Positions 8,414 through 16,884 of a stretch of 64,000 nt of DNA are shown piece by piece. The stretch comes from Ureibacillus thermophilus (lineage in GTDB: Bacteria > Bacillota > Bacilli > Bacillales_A > Planococcaceae), in NCBI RefSeq assembly GCF_042657185.1, contig NZ_JBHSNN010000021.1, one strand, 5' to 3'. The stretch's first letter is position 1; every line of letters starts with the position of its first letter. The notes beneath the pieces were generated by a model that saw nothing but the letters and a program-made list of their open reading frames with translations, was not told the origin of the DNA and did no database searches. The position numbers and the translations under genes are program-made.

Positions 8414-9214
8414 ATGAAAACTACGGTTACTCGGGAAATTATCCGAATTGAAAACGGCGAAAAACAGCAAGTCACGGATTTAATTGTTTCGGAATATGCA
8501 CTCACTGTAAAGGTCAACCAACAGGAAATCGTGACAATGGTTTGCACGCCGGAATATGTGGAAGATATGGTCATTGGCTATCTCGTTTCAGAGCGCATTC
8601 TTCATTACAAAGATATTGAGGATATTTGGCATCAGGAAGAAGAGGGCTTTGTGCATATTAAAGCAAGGAAAGTGAACCCTTTTGTCCAACAACTGCAAAA
8701 TAAACGGTATTTGACTTCTTGCTGCGGGATGAGCCGGCAAGGATTTGTCTTTGCAAGCGATGCATTGGCTTCTAAAAATTTGGAAGATGTGAAACTTAGC
8801 ATCGCTCCGGAAGATTGTTTTCGATTGATGAAGGAAATGCAAGATTCTGCGCAAGTTTTTAAACAGACGGGCGGCGTCCACAATGCCGCACTTTGCGATG
8901 TAAAAGGCATTGTCATCAGCCGCATGGATATTGGGAGACACAATGCCCTTGATAAAATATATGGCTATTGTTTGCGAAATAACATCCCGGTAAAAGATAA
9001 AATCATTGTTTTCAGCGGGCGCATTTCCTCGGAGATTTTAATGAAAGTGTCTAAAATCGGCTGTGCAATGGTTTTATCGAAATCTGCTCCTACAGAATTG
9101 GCCCTTAATTTAGCAGAACAGCTGGGCATCACAACGGTCGGATTCATCCGCAATAAGTCGATGAATATTTACACCCATCCAGAAAGAATCCGGCTAACGA
9201 AAGAAGGCGATTGA
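8414..9214 (+). CDS. fdhD: Formate dehydrogenase accessory sulfurtransferase FdhD
   Basis: Transfers sulfur from a cysteine desulfurase to the molybdenum cofactor, a step formate dehydrogenases need to become active. At 266 aa it has the usual length. The sulfur-carrying loop is visible as TSCCGMSRQG near residue 99, a Cys-Cys form of the motif. TGGVHNAALC and DIGRHNALDKIYG follow in the middle, then the family FSGRISSEI and SAPTELA segments. AAAGGAG precedes ATG 8414. The stop overlaps the TTG start of moaA, pointing to coupled translation. Its substrate enzyme is probably FdhF, encoded divergently next door. Confidence 0.93.
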   Translation: MKTTVTREIIRIENGEKQQVTDLIVSEYALTVKVNQQEIVTMVCTPEYVEDMVIGYLVSERILHYKDIEDIWHQEEEGFVHIKARKVNPFVQQLQNKRYLTSCCGMSRQGFVFASDALASKNLEDVKLSIAPEDCFRLMKEMQDSAQVFKQTGGVHNAALCDVKGIVISRMDIGRHNALDKIYGYCLRNNIPVKDKIIVFSGRISSEILMKVSKIGCAMVLSKSAPTELALNLAEQLGITTVGFIRNKSMNIYTHPERIRLTKEGD

Positions 9215-10224
9215 CTATTACAATGCTACAAGACCAATTGAAAAGACCTTTGCGGGATTTGCGAATATCGGTGACAGACCGATGCAATTTCCGCTGCCAA
9301 TATTGCATGCCTGCCGAAATTTTCGGCCCGGATTATCCTTTTTTGAAATCGGAGCAGCTGCTTACTTTTGATGAAATCGAACGGCTCGTCAAGATTTTTG
9401 TGTCGCTGGGTGTGAAAAAAATTCGGTTTACAGGGGGAGAGCCTTTGTTGCGCCCCCGTTTATCGGAATTGATAGAACGTATTGCCGCTATTAGTGGAGT
9501 GGAGGATTTGGCCCTTACAACGAACGGCAGCTTGTTGAAAAAGCATGCGGAGGATTTGGCAAAGGCGGGGCTGAAAAGAGTTTCAGTCAGCCTAGATTCG
9601 CTGGATGAAGGCCGTTTTTCGGAAATAAACGGCCATCGGGGCAGTGTGAAGGCTGTTTTAGAAGGCATTGAAAAAGCCCATGAAGCAGGCTTAAAAGTGA
9701 AAGTCAATATGGTGGTAAAAAGGGGAGCCAATGAGGAAGATATTGTCGCCATGGCAAAATTTTTCAAAGAGAGAAAGCAAATTCTCCGTTTTATTGAATA
9801 TATGGATGTGGGCAACACCAATGGATGGAAATTGGATGAAGTTGTCACAAAACAAGAGATTCTTGAACAATTGAACGATGTGTTTCCTTTAAAACCCATT
9901 AAGCCCAATTACCGAGGGGAAGTGGCAAAACGTTATCAGTATCTAGATGGAGATGGGGAAATCGGGGTTATTTCATCGGTTACAGAGCCTTTTTGCGCAA
10001 CTTGTACCCGGGCTAGGCTGTCGGCTGAAGGAAAAATGTATACTTGTTTATTTGCTTCAAGCGGCACGGATTTGCGGAGTTTGTTAAGGAATGGCGCGGA
10101 TGATGAAACCATCCAGCATTGTGTAATTAACGTGTGGGAAAACCGGAAAGACCGCTATTCCGAAGAACGCAATCAATATACAAAGAACAAGCCGAAAGTG
10201 GAAATGTCCCATATCGGAGGATAA
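9211..10224 (+). CDS. moaA: GTP 3',8-cyclase MoaA
   Basis: A radical SAM enzyme for the first step of molybdenum cofactor synthesis: it rearranges GTP to 3',8-cyclo-GTP, which MoaC converts to cyclic pyranopterin. The N-terminal CNFRCQYC (Cys25, 29, 32 from the TTG start) binds the SAM cluster. The second cluster motif, CATCTRARLSAEGKMYTC, is near residue 268, and the protein ends in the required Gly-Gly. TTG 9211 overlaps the fdhD stop and has AAGAAGG upstream; ATG 9223 is an alternative. The gene faces moaC, and both share a terminator hairpin. Confidence 0.96.
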   Translation: MTITMLQDQLKRPLRDLRISVTDRCNFRCQYCMPAEIFGPDYPFLKSEQLLTFDEIERLVKIFVSLGVKKIRFTGGEPLLRPRLSELIERIAAISGVEDLALTTNGSLLKKHAEDLAKAGLKRVSVSLDSLDEGRFSEINGHRGSVKAVLEGIEKAHEAGLKVKVNMVVKRGANEEDIVAMAKFFKERKQILRFIEYMDVGNTNGWKLDEVVTKQEILEQLNDVFPLKPIKPNYRGEVAKRYQYLDGDGEIGVISSVTEPFCATCTRARLSAEGKMYTCLFASSGTDLRSLLRNGADDETIQHCVINVWENRKDRYSEERNQYTKNKPKVEMSHIGG

Positions 10225-10226
10225 AA

Positions 10227-10279
10227 GAAAAAGCGGCATTCGCCGATCTATACATGATGCACGAACGTTCCGCTTTTTC
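10227..10279. terminator. Bidirectional terminator between moaA and moaC
   Basis: GAAAAAGCGG at 10227-10236 pairs with CCGCTTTTT at about 10270-10278, so each strand gives a stem ending in a T run. The hairpin overlaps the last codons of moaC and serves both convergent operons. Confidence 0.7.
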
Positions 10280-10736
10280 CTCCTGTTTTTTGGACAAGAT
10301 AAATATCTTTAATGACCATCCTTTTATCAACAGCTTTGCACATATCATAAAAAGTGAGGGCCGCCACACTTACAGCCGTTAATGCCTCCATTTCAACGCC
10401 GGTTTTTCCGGTGCATTTTACCGTTGCTTGGATATGCAATTCGTAGCCGCTTTTCGATTTCGTATATTCAAATTCAAAATCAACGCCTTGCAACATGATT
10501 GGGTGGCACATTGGAATAAGGTCCGGCGTTTTTTTCGCCCCCATAATTCCGGCAATTTGCGCCACTTGCAATGGGTCGCCTTTTTTGATTCCTCCCTTTT
10601 GTATGGCTTCGTACAATTCATCGGATAAGGTAATTATGCCGCGTGCGATGGCTGTACGCTTTGTTGTATCTTTTTCGGAAATATCGACCATTTTCGGACG
10701 ACCTTCTTCATTCCAATGGGAAAAATTACGCATCAT
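10248..10736 (-). CDS. moaC: Cyclic pyranopterin monophosphate synthase MoaC
   Basis: Converts the MoaA product 3',8-cyclo-GTP into cyclic pyranopterin monophosphate. At 162 aa it shows the family signatures: MVDISEKDTTKRTAIA near residue 16, PMCHPIMLQG near 74 and GKTGVEMEALTAVSVAALTFYDMCKAVDK near 110, including the catalytic Lys and Asp region. The ATG overlaps the mobA stop (ATGA), so it is the last gene of a coupled moaB-mobA-moaC operon. Two ATGs stand side by side at 10736 and 10733; either may be used. Confidence 0.96.
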   Translation of the reverse strand: MMRNFSHWNEEGRPKMVDISEKDTTKRTAIARGIITLSDELYEAIQKGGIKKGDPLQVAQIAGIMGAKKTPDLIPMCHPIMLQGVDFEFEYTKSKSGYELHIQATVKCTGKTGVEMEALTAVSVAALTFYDMCKAVDKRMVIKDIYLVQKTGGKSGTFVHHV

Positions 10737-11317
10737 TTTTTCTCCTTTTTTAGAATTTCCAGCAAATCTTGTTGGGTATTAATATTGGCAAAGGTTTGGC
10801 ATTCCTCATCAAATTTAACATAGCAAACCTTCAGCTCCATTAAAAAGTCTTTCATGCTTCTTTTATGTTGTTGAATGACAGAATCAAGTATCGGCAAAGT
10901 TCTACGCCGATAAATGGCAGCAAGGGGCTGGATTTTTGAATTTTGCTTTGGGACGATGGCTTCATACCGGTCATCGATTTTGTTTAGCATTTTGCGGATA
11001 AAATCTGCGTCTATAAAAGGCATATCGCTTGCCAGCACAACAAACCAATCAACATCAGGAAAATGTTGCATGACGTTTTGGAGTGCAACTAAAGGCCCTT
11101 GATGCAGTGTTGTTTCAATATGGAACACCACATTTTCTTCCGCAAAATTTGGCTGTAGTTCGGCATTGGTTGCGATGATGATAGGATGCAAAGAATTTCC
11201 TTGCAAAGCTTTTAAACTTTTTTTATACAAAGGTTCTTCTTCAAAGATTTCAAACATTTTTGGGCGGCCGAATCTCGATGATTGACCTCCTGCTAAGACA
11301 ACCCCTGCCATGTTCAT
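10733..11317 (-). CDS. mobA: Molybdenum cofactor guanylyltransferase MobA
   Basis: Attaches GMP from GTP to the molybdenum cofactor, giving the guanine dinucleotide form used by DMSO-reductase-family enzymes such as FdhF. The 194-residue protein begins with the nucleotidyltransferase motif VVLAGGQSSRFGRPK. ASDMPFID near residue 95 is the metal-binding segment. I chose ATG 11317 because it overlaps the moaB stop as ATGA; the frame could extend upstream to 11434 but that would run inside moaB. Its own stop overlaps moaC in the same way. Confidence 0.9.
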   Translation of the reverse strand: MNMAGVVLAGGQSSRFGRPKMFEIFEEEPLYKKSLKALQGNSLHPIIIATNAELQPNFAEENVVFHIETTLHQGPLVALQNVMQHFPDVDWFVVLASDMPFIDADFIRKMLNKIDDRYEAIVPKQNSKIQPLAAIYRRRTLPILDSVIQQHKRSMKDFLMELKVCYVKFDEECQTFANINTQQDLLEILKKEKK

Positions 11318-11805
11318 TGGCGGTTCAGCTCGCTCACAAAATGTTGCACCGTTGGGAGAATAAGTTTGGTCATGGCAAGCGTTACGGCATTTTGGGAGCC
11401 TGGCAATAAATAGATGGCTGTTTGATTTCTGCATCCCGCTGTGGCACGGCTAAACATCGCTTTTGCTCCGATTTCTTCATAGCTTAAGTAGCGGAACAAT
11501 TCCCCGAAGCCAGTCATTTCTTTCTCCAAAAGTGGAACAATCGTTTCGTAAGTTTGGTCCCTTGGTGTAAAGCCGGTGCCCCCTGTCACGATAATGGCAT
11601 TGATGCTTTCATGTTCGCACCAGTTTTGAATGTGGCTTGCGATTTCTGAAGGCTCATCTTTGACGATTTGGTAATCTGCAACGTGAAAAGAAGCCCCTTC
11701 AAGCAATGATTTGATTTTTTGTCCGCTGAGGTCATCGTCTTTTGTACGTGTGTCGCTTACCGTTAAGATAGCGGCATGGATAGGAATTTGTTTTGTAAGG
11801 TGCAA
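11314..11805 (-). CDS. moaB: Molybdenum cofactor biosynthesis protein MoaB (MogA/MoaB family)
   Basis: This family adenylates molybdopterin to prepare it for molybdate insertion by MoeA. The 163-residue protein has the MoCF domain throughout: AAILTVSDTR near residue 12, IIVTGGTGFTPRD near 70, and SRATAG with LLPGSQNAV near 130. The start is TTG 11805 behind AAAGGAGGG. It is the first gene of the minus-strand moaB-mobA-moaC operon and is divergent from moeB. Confidence 0.93.
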   Translation of the reverse strand: MHLTKQIPIHAAILTVSDTRTKDDDLSGQKIKSLLEGASFHVADYQIVKDEPSEIASHIQNWCEHESINAIIVTGGTGFTPRDQTYETIVPLLEKEMTGFGELFRYLSYEEIGAKAMFSRATAGCRNQTAIYLLPGSQNAVTLAMTKLILPTVQHFVSELNRQ

Positions 11806-11895
11806 TAGTAGCCCTCCTTTGGTACATTTCTATTTTTAGGAAATTATAGTTTATCATAATAGTTGAAGCAAATTTTTGTAAAGGAAAGATGGGTC

Positions 11896-12915
11896 ATGAT
11901 GAGTGATCGATATTCAAGACAACAATTATTTCGCCCCATTGGAGAAAAAGGACAGGAGATGCTGAAGCAAAAACACGTCCTGATTGTAGGCATTGGTGCA
12001 TTGGGCAGCGCATCGGCAGAAGCCTTAGCAAGAGCCGGCGTCGGGAAACTTACCTTGGTGGACCGGGATTATGTGGAGTGGAGCAATTTGCAAAGGCAGC
12101 AATTGTACACGGAGCAGGATGCAGAGGAGAAACTGCCTAAAGCGATTGCAGCAAAAAACCGGCTTCAAGCAATCAACTCAAGCATTGAAGTAAAAGGGTA
12201 TGTACTTGACGCTTTCTCCGAACCATTTGCGGAACTCTTAAAAGATGTGGATGTAATTTTGGATGCAACGGATAATTTTGATGTCCGCTATTTAATCAAT
12301 GACCTTTCCCAAAAATATTACATTCCTTGGATTTATGGTTCCTGTGTGGGAAGCTACGGTGCCACTTACACCATCTTTCCCGGAAAAACCCCTTGCCTTC
12401 GCTGTTTGCAAAAGGTCATTACGAATACAGGGCTCACTTGCGACACGATTGGCATCATTAGCCCAGCGGTTCAAATTACCGCAGCCTATCAAGTGGCAGA
12501 GGTGTTGAAAATTTTAGTGGGTGATGAAGAGGCGCTGAGAAAGACGTATTTACTCTTTGATGTATGGAAAAATCAGCATTATGAAATCAATGTGGAAAAA
12601 ATGCAGAATGAGGATTGTCCTTCATGCGGGATGCATCCGACGTTTCCGTTTTTATCTTATGAATCTCAAACGAAATTGGAAGTATTGTGCGGTCGGGATG
12701 CGGTGCAAATTCGTCCGGCAAAACCCCTTTCTTATTCTTTGGACGAACTTGCCCATCGCCTGCAAAATTACGGGAGAATCCAAAGAAATCCATTTTTAAT
12801 TTCATGTCTAATGGAAAATGTTCGAGTGGTGATTTTCAAAGATGGACGCGTCATGATTCATGGCATTCAAGAAATTGAAAAAGCGAAAAGCATTTATTAT
12901 CGATTATTAGGATAA
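11896..12915 (+). CDS. moeB: MoeB/ThiF-type sulfur carrier adenylyltransferase
   Basis: An E1-like enzyme that adenylates the C-terminal glycine of a sulfur carrier, here most likely MoaD from the same operon, so that sulfur can be loaded. The Rossmann nucleotide motif GIGALGSASAEALARAG is near residue 30, followed by DRDYVEWSNLQRQ and DATDNFDVRYL. The zinc-binding pairs CLRC and CPSC are both present. The last 75 residues are a small extra domain. I chose ATG 11896 (or 11899) because GTAAAGGAAAG stands in front; the longer TTG 11863 start is less likely. It could also serve ThiS. Confidence 0.88.
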   Translation: MMSDRYSRQQLFRPIGEKGQEMLKQKHVLIVGIGALGSASAEALARAGVGKLTLVDRDYVEWSNLQRQQLYTEQDAEEKLPKAIAAKNRLQAINSSIEVKGYVLDAFSEPFAELLKDVDVILDATDNFDVRYLINDLSQKYYIPWIYGSCVGSYGATYTIFPGKTPCLRCLQKVITNTGLTCDTIGIISPAVQITAAYQVAEVLKILVGDEEALRKTYLLFDVWKNQHYEINVEKMQNEDCPSCGMHPTFPFLSYESQTKLEVLCGRDAVQIRPAKPLSYSLDELAHRLQNYGRIQRNPFLISCLMENVRVVIFKDGRVMIHGIQEIEKAKSIYYRLLG

Positions 12916-12930
12916 AGAAGGTGTGTTAAG

Positions 12931-14223
12931 TTGTTGGAAAAAAGAAATCCCATACCAGTAGGGGAAGCGGTTCGTAGGGTAATGGAATTTGCCTTTGAAG
13001 CGAAGAAAGAAGTTGTGCCTTTAACGAAAGCGCATGGCCGTTTTTTAGCGGAAGATATTGCGGCAGATATAGATGTTCCAGCCTTTGACCGCTCTCCTTA
13101 TGACGGTTTTGCAATCCGTTCTATCGATAGTAAGGGTGCAAGCAGGGACAATCCCGTAATTTTTAAAGTCGTGGGGGAAATTGGTGCAGGATATGTCTTT
13201 GAGGGAACGGTGGGCAAGCAAGAAGCGGTAAGAATTATGACGGGCGCTCCGATTCCTAAAGGATGCGATGCTGTGGTGATGCTAGAGTTGACCCAGGAAT
13301 TTGAAGAAAATGGCCAAAGTTTTATGTCCATTAAACGTCCTTTTGAAGCAGGAACGAATATTTCTTATCGCGGCGAGGAAGTTCGAAAGGGAGAGGCACT
13401 CATCGAAAAAGGAGAGTTCATTAACCCTGGAGTGATTGCGTTGCTTGCAACCTTTGGGGTGTCGGATGTGCCTGTTTTCCGAAAACCGGTTGTTGGCGTG
13501 ATTGCAACAGGCAGCGAACTGGTGGAGCCGGGGGAAGCTTTGCAGCCGGGAAAAATCCGCAACAGCAATGCATATATGATGATGTCTCAAGTGGAGCGGG
13601 CAGGGGGTACGGCAATGTATTTAGGCAAGTTGAAAGATGACCTTGAAGAATGCATTGATGCTGTTTTGAAAGCAATGCAAGAAGTGGATTTATTAATCAC
13701 TACTGGCGGCGTATCTGTCGGCGATTTTGACAATGTGCCTGCGATTTATGAAGCAATCGGCGCAAAAGTATTGTTTAATAAAGTGGCGATGCGGCCGGGA
13801 AGCGTGACAACGGTGGCTGTGAAGGATGAGAAGCTATTGTTTGGGCTTTCCGGAAATCCATCCGCCTGCTACGTTGGATTTGAACTGCTCGTTCGTCCAA
13901 TTCTTCGGAAAGCATTTGGCTCTAAACGCCCGCACCTAAAAAGAGCCCAGGCCATCTTAGGGGCGGACTTTCCAAAACCAAATCCTTTTACCCGTTTTGT
14001 GAGAGGAACAGCTTTTCATGAAAATGGGACATTAAAAGCCATTCCTTCCGGGTTTGATAAATCAAGTGCTGTTTCTTCTTTAGCAAAAGCCAATGCTTTC
14101 ATTGTACTCCCAAGGGGTTCCAGGGGATATGAAAAGGGAATGCAGGTGGATGTATTGTTGCTTGATGACCAAGAAGGAAGTGAGTGGCCTTGGGACGATA
14201 TCGTAAAATCTTACAAATTGTAG
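12931..14223 (+). CDS. moeA: Molybdopterin molybdotransferase MoeA
   Basis: Inserts molybdate into adenylated molybdopterin. The 430-residue protein shows the MoeA N-terminal domain (AFDRSPYDGFAIRS near residue 50, MTGAPIPKGCDAVVMLE near 95), a central MoCF domain (GVIATGSELVEPGE, TTGGVSVGDFDN) and GLSGNPSACYVGFE near 310, with the C-terminal MoeA domain after it. The start is TTG 12931 with GAAGG upstream, 15 bp after moeB. The last 40 bp overlap the start of mobB in another frame, so translation of the two may be linked. Confidence 0.95.
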   Translation: MLEKRNPIPVGEAVRRVMEFAFEAKKEVVPLTKAHGRFLAEDIAADIDVPAFDRSPYDGFAIRSIDSKGASRDNPVIFKVVGEIGAGYVFEGTVGKQEAVRIMTGAPIPKGCDAVVMLELTQEFEENGQSFMSIKRPFEAGTNISYRGEEVRKGEALIEKGEFINPGVIALLATFGVSDVPVFRKPVVGVIATGSELVEPGEALQPGKIRNSNAYMMMSQVERAGGTAMYLGKLKDDLEECIDAVLKAMQEVDLLITTGGVSVGDFDNVPAIYEAIGAKVLFNKVAMRPGSVTTVAVKDEKLLFGLSGNPSACYVGFELLVRPILRKAFGSKRPHLKRAQAILGADFPKPNPFTRFVRGTAFHENGTLKAIPSGFDKSSAVSSLAKANAFIVLPRGSRGYEKGMQVDVLLLDDQEGSEWPWDDIVKSYKL

Positions 14224-14720
14224 GGTATTCTGGCAGCGGAAAAACTACGTTGATGGAAAATCTTATTTCCCAAGCAGCTGCTCAAGGTTTGCGCGTTGGT
14301 GCAATTAAACACCACGGGCATGGAGGCATCCCAGAGGAATTCTCTAAAGACAACGTTCGCCATGAACAAGCAGGAGCCTGTGTTGCAGCAGTGGAAGGGC
14401 ACGGTACATTGCGTTTAAGCATTCATCAGGAGAGCTGGACATTGGATGAAATATTAATGATGTATGATTTGTTTAATCTCGATCTCATTTTGATAGAAGG
14501 CTATAAACAGGAACGATTCAGGAAAGTGATTCTTTTGCGAAGTCCAGAGGAGATGGAGCTGCTTGAAAAGTTGTCCAATATTTTATGCGTCATCCACTGG
14601 CCAACTTGTGTAATAGAGAAAAAGATGGATTATCCTGTTTTCTCCATTGACGAAGAGGAACGGTACATAAAATTTTTGATGGAAGAATGGAGGGGAAATC
14701 ATGGAAACGTCATTGTTTGA
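14184..14720 (+). CDS. mobB: Molybdopterin-guanine dinucleotide biosynthesis protein MobB
   Basis: A small GTP-binding protein that assists MobA. The 178-residue sequence begins with a P-loop, VGYSGSGKTTLMENL, near residue 13. GAIKHHGHGG and DLILIEGYKQERFRKV follow, both typical of MobB. The GTG start at 14184 lies inside moeA, behind AAGGAAG. The stop runs 20 bp into moaE. This chain of overlaps makes moeB-moeA-mobB-moaE-moaD a tight operon. Confidence 0.92.
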   Translation: MALGRYRKILQIVGYSGSGKTTLMENLISQAAAQGLRVGAIKHHGHGGIPEEFSKDNVRHEQAGACVAAVEGHGTLRLSIHQESWTLDEILMMYDLFNLDLILIEGYKQERFRKVILLRSPEEMELLEKLSNILCVIHWPTCVIEKKMDYPVFSIDEEERYIKFLMEEWRGNHGNVIV

Positions 14721-15159
14721 AATTGTTGAACATCCCATTGATGTTGAAGAGGTCAGAAAGAAAGTGGTAAACCGCAATGCCGGCGCAATCACCTTATTTG
14801 TCGGAACTGTGCGTGAAATGACCAATGGGAAAAAGACGTTATTTTTGGAATATCAAGCATATCCGGAAATGGCGGTAAAAATGTTTGAACAGATTGCAAA
14901 AGAAATTAAGGAACGCTGGCCGGAAGCGAAAATCGCCATTACCCATCGAGTGGGCCGGTTGGAAATTACAGAAATTGCTGTAGTCATTGCCGTATCTTCC
15001 CCCCACAGGAAAGCAGCATATGAAGCGAATGAATATGCCATTGAGCGAATTAAACAAATTGTGCCAATCTGGAAAAAAGAGCATTGGGAAGACGGCAGCG
15101 AATGGATTGGCGATCAATTGGAAAATGTGCCATATGCGGAAGGAAAACCACGATTCTGA
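14701..15159 (+). CDS. moaE: Molybdopterin synthase catalytic subunit MoaE
   Basis: The large subunit of molybdopterin synthase; with thiocarboxylated MoaD it inserts two sulfurs into cyclic pyranopterin. The 152-residue sequence shows GAITLFVGTVRE near residue 27, YPEMAVKMFEQIAKE near 55, the HRVGRLEI segment, and the active-site lysine region PIWKKEHWEDGSEWIG near 120. ATG 14701 follows AGGGGAA and overlaps the mobB end. moaD starts 14 bp downstream, so both subunits are made together. Confidence 0.95.
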   Translation: METSLFEIVEHPIDVEEVRKKVVNRNAGAITLFVGTVREMTNGKKTLFLEYQAYPEMAVKMFEQIAKEIKERWPEAKIAITHRVGRLEITEIAVVIAVSSPHRKAAYEANEYAIERIKQIVPIWKKEHWEDGSEWIGDQLENVPYAEGKPRF

Positions 15160-15172
15160 GAGGTGAACAAGG

Positions 15173-15406
15173 ATGATTAAGGTATTGTTATTTGCCCACT
15201 TGCAAGAAGCCGTTGGACAATCAAAGGTCATGGTAGAGCTAGAGGGCTGCACAGTACAAGATGTGAAGAAATGGATGGAGAAGGAATATCCTCAACTTTC
15301 TTTGGAGCAAATGATGGCTGCAGTGAATGAAGAATTTGTCACAGATGATGCAGTCGTAAAAGATGGCGATACCCTTGCCTTCATTCCGCCGATTAGCGGA
15401 GGGTGA
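15173..15406 (+). CDS. moaD: Molybdopterin synthase sulfur carrier subunit MoaD
   Basis: A ubiquitin-fold sulfur carrier of 77 residues. It ends in PPISGG, the Gly-Gly tail that is adenylated by MoeB and converted to a thiocarboxylate before docking into MoaE. DGDTLAFIPPISGG is typical of the family. AGGTGAACAAGG precedes ATG 15173. It is the last gene of the operon and is followed by a strong terminator. Confidence 0.95.
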   Translation: MIKVLLFAHLQEAVGQSKVMVELEGCTVQDVKKWMEKEYPQLSLEQMMAAVNEEFVTDDAVVKDGDTLAFIPPISGG

Positions 15407-15419
15407 ACTTGAAGCAAAT

Positions 15420-15456
15420 AAAAAGGAGGCCTCTTAAATTTTAGAGCCTCCTTTTA
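15420..15456. terminator. Bidirectional terminator between moaD and modB
   Basis: AAAAAGGAGGCCTCT pairs with AGAGCCTCCTTTT around a TAAATTTT loop, with a T run on each strand. It separates the convergent moaD and modB ends and overlaps the last codons of modB. Confidence 0.85.
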
Positions 15457-16127
15457 TTTTTCAATTGAACCACTAAAAGTAGTGCGAAGGAAAGCAGGAA
15501 GATGGATATGCACCACATCCAAGCCCAAGCCATATTGCCTGATTCGATGGCAATATAAATGGCGGTTGGGATAGTTTGCGTTTCTCCCGGAATATTTCCA
15601 GCAAACATCAACGTTGCCCCAAATTCCCCCAACGCCCGGGCAAAGCTTAATATGCTTCCGGAGATGAGCGATTTTGAAGCAAGGGGGATAGAAATATACA
15701 AGAAAATTCTCCATTCGCTTGCCCCGTCAATTCTTGCGGCATCTTCAATATCTTTGTCGATGGCTTCAAATCCTGCTTTTGCGGATTGATACATTAAAGG
15801 GAAAGCGACGACCACCGCTGCAATTACCGCTGCATACCAAGTGAAAATGACGGGCTGCTGAAATAACCACTCTAAAAATTGTCCCACTGGGCTGTTTTTC
15901 CCAAAAATCACAATAAGGAAAAAGCCGACAACGGTTGGAGGAAGCACCATCGGAAGCAGAAGAAACGTTTCTAGCAGAACTTTCCCTCTAAAATTTTTCC
16001 GCGAGAGCAACCTTCCGGCAATCGTTCCAGAGACGATTACAATCATTCCTGCAATGGCAGCCGTTTTAATCGATAGCCAAACCGGAGTCCAAAATTCTTT
16101 ATTTAACAGTAAATCCATAGGCTTCAA
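15441..16127 (-). CDS. modB: Molybdate ABC transporter permease ModB
   Basis: The inner-membrane channel of the molybdate importer. The 228 residues contain about five or six hydrophobic spans and the EAA loop that docks the ATPase, EDAARIDGASEWRIF near residue 140. FLLLPMVLPPTVVGF and SFARALGEFGATLMFAGNIPGETQTIP are ModB hallmarks. The gene overlaps modA by about 28 bp and is last in the minus-strand ATPase-modA-modB operon. Confidence 0.93.
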   Translation of the reverse strand: MKPMDLLLNKEFWTPVWLSIKTAAIAGMIVIVSGTIAGRLLSRKNFRGKVLLETFLLLPMVLPPTVVGFFLIVIFGKNSPVGQFLEWLFQQPVIFTWYAAVIAAVVVAFPLMYQSAKAGFEAIDKDIEDAARIDGASEWRIFLYISIPLASKSLISGSILSFARALGEFGATLMFAGNIPGETQTIPTAIYIAIESGNMAWAWMWCISIFLLSFALLLVVQLKNKRRL

Positions 16128-16866
16128 ACACCTTTATTGCATTTTCGCTTTGCAAATATTGATAAAAGGATTTGGCTGCATCATAATTTTGTGATTCCTT
16201 GATGACCCCAACAGGATACATTATTGGCGCATGGATGCTTTCATCTGCTGTTGCTGCAATTTTGACTTTATCGGAAACTAATGCATCCGTTTTATAAACA
16301 ATGCCTGCATCCACATTGCCCGTCTCCACATAGGACAACACTTGTCGGACATCTTTTGCATACACCAATTTGGATTCCACAGCTTCCCATAAATTCATCC
16401 GTTCAAGGGTTTCTTTTGCGTATAGGCCGGCTGGGACAGTTTCAGGCGTTCCAATGGACATTTTATGGATTTCTTCAGCTGCAAGGTCTTCAAAACGTTT
16501 AATGGAAGAATTGTTTTTGGGAACAATTAATGCAAGTTCATTTCCAAGCAGGTTGGTACCTTCTTCTATAATGCCTTTTTCAACAAGTTCGTTATAGGGC
16601 TCTATTGCCGCAGAGAAGAATAAATCGACAGGCGCCCCTTGAAGGATTTGCTGCTTAAGAGAACCAGAAGAGCCGTAATTGAAGGTTAAGGAAACATCCG
16701 GATGTTCCTTTTCGTAGTGCTGTTTTATTTCATCTAAAGCATCCTTTAAACTAGCTGCTGCGGATACCGTAAGTTTAACCTCTTTACTTTCCTGGTCGGA
16801 GTTCGAACATGCTGCAAGAATGAAAGAACATAACAAAATTGTCGTGAACATGCACAATTTTTTCAT
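16099..16866 (-). CDS. modA: Molybdate-binding lipoprotein ModA
   Basis: The extracellular molybdate-binding protein, anchored as a lipoprotein. A signal peptide ends in the lipobox ILAAC near residue 20. The mature part begins with VSAAASLKDALDEI and includes NYGSSGSLKQQILQGAPVDLFFSAA, the oxyanion-binding elements, and later YVETGNVDAGIVYKTDA. I used ATG 16866; TTG codons at 16872 and 16869 are alternatives. It lies 18 bp after the upstream ATPase and overlaps modB. Confidence 0.93.
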   Translation of the reverse strand: MKKLCMFTTILLCSFILAACSNSDQESKEVKLTVSAAASLKDALDEIKQHYEKEHPDVSLTFNYGSSGSLKQQILQGAPVDLFFSAAIEPYNELVEKGIIEEGTNLLGNELALIVPKNNSSIKRFEDLAAEEIHKMSIGTPETVPAGLYAKETLERMNLWEAVESKLVYAKDVRQVLSYVETGNVDAGIVYKTDALVSDKVKIAATADESIHAPIMYPVGVIKESQNYDAAKSFYQYLQSENAIKVFEAYGFTVK

Positions 16867-16884
16867 CAACAATTACCCCAGTCT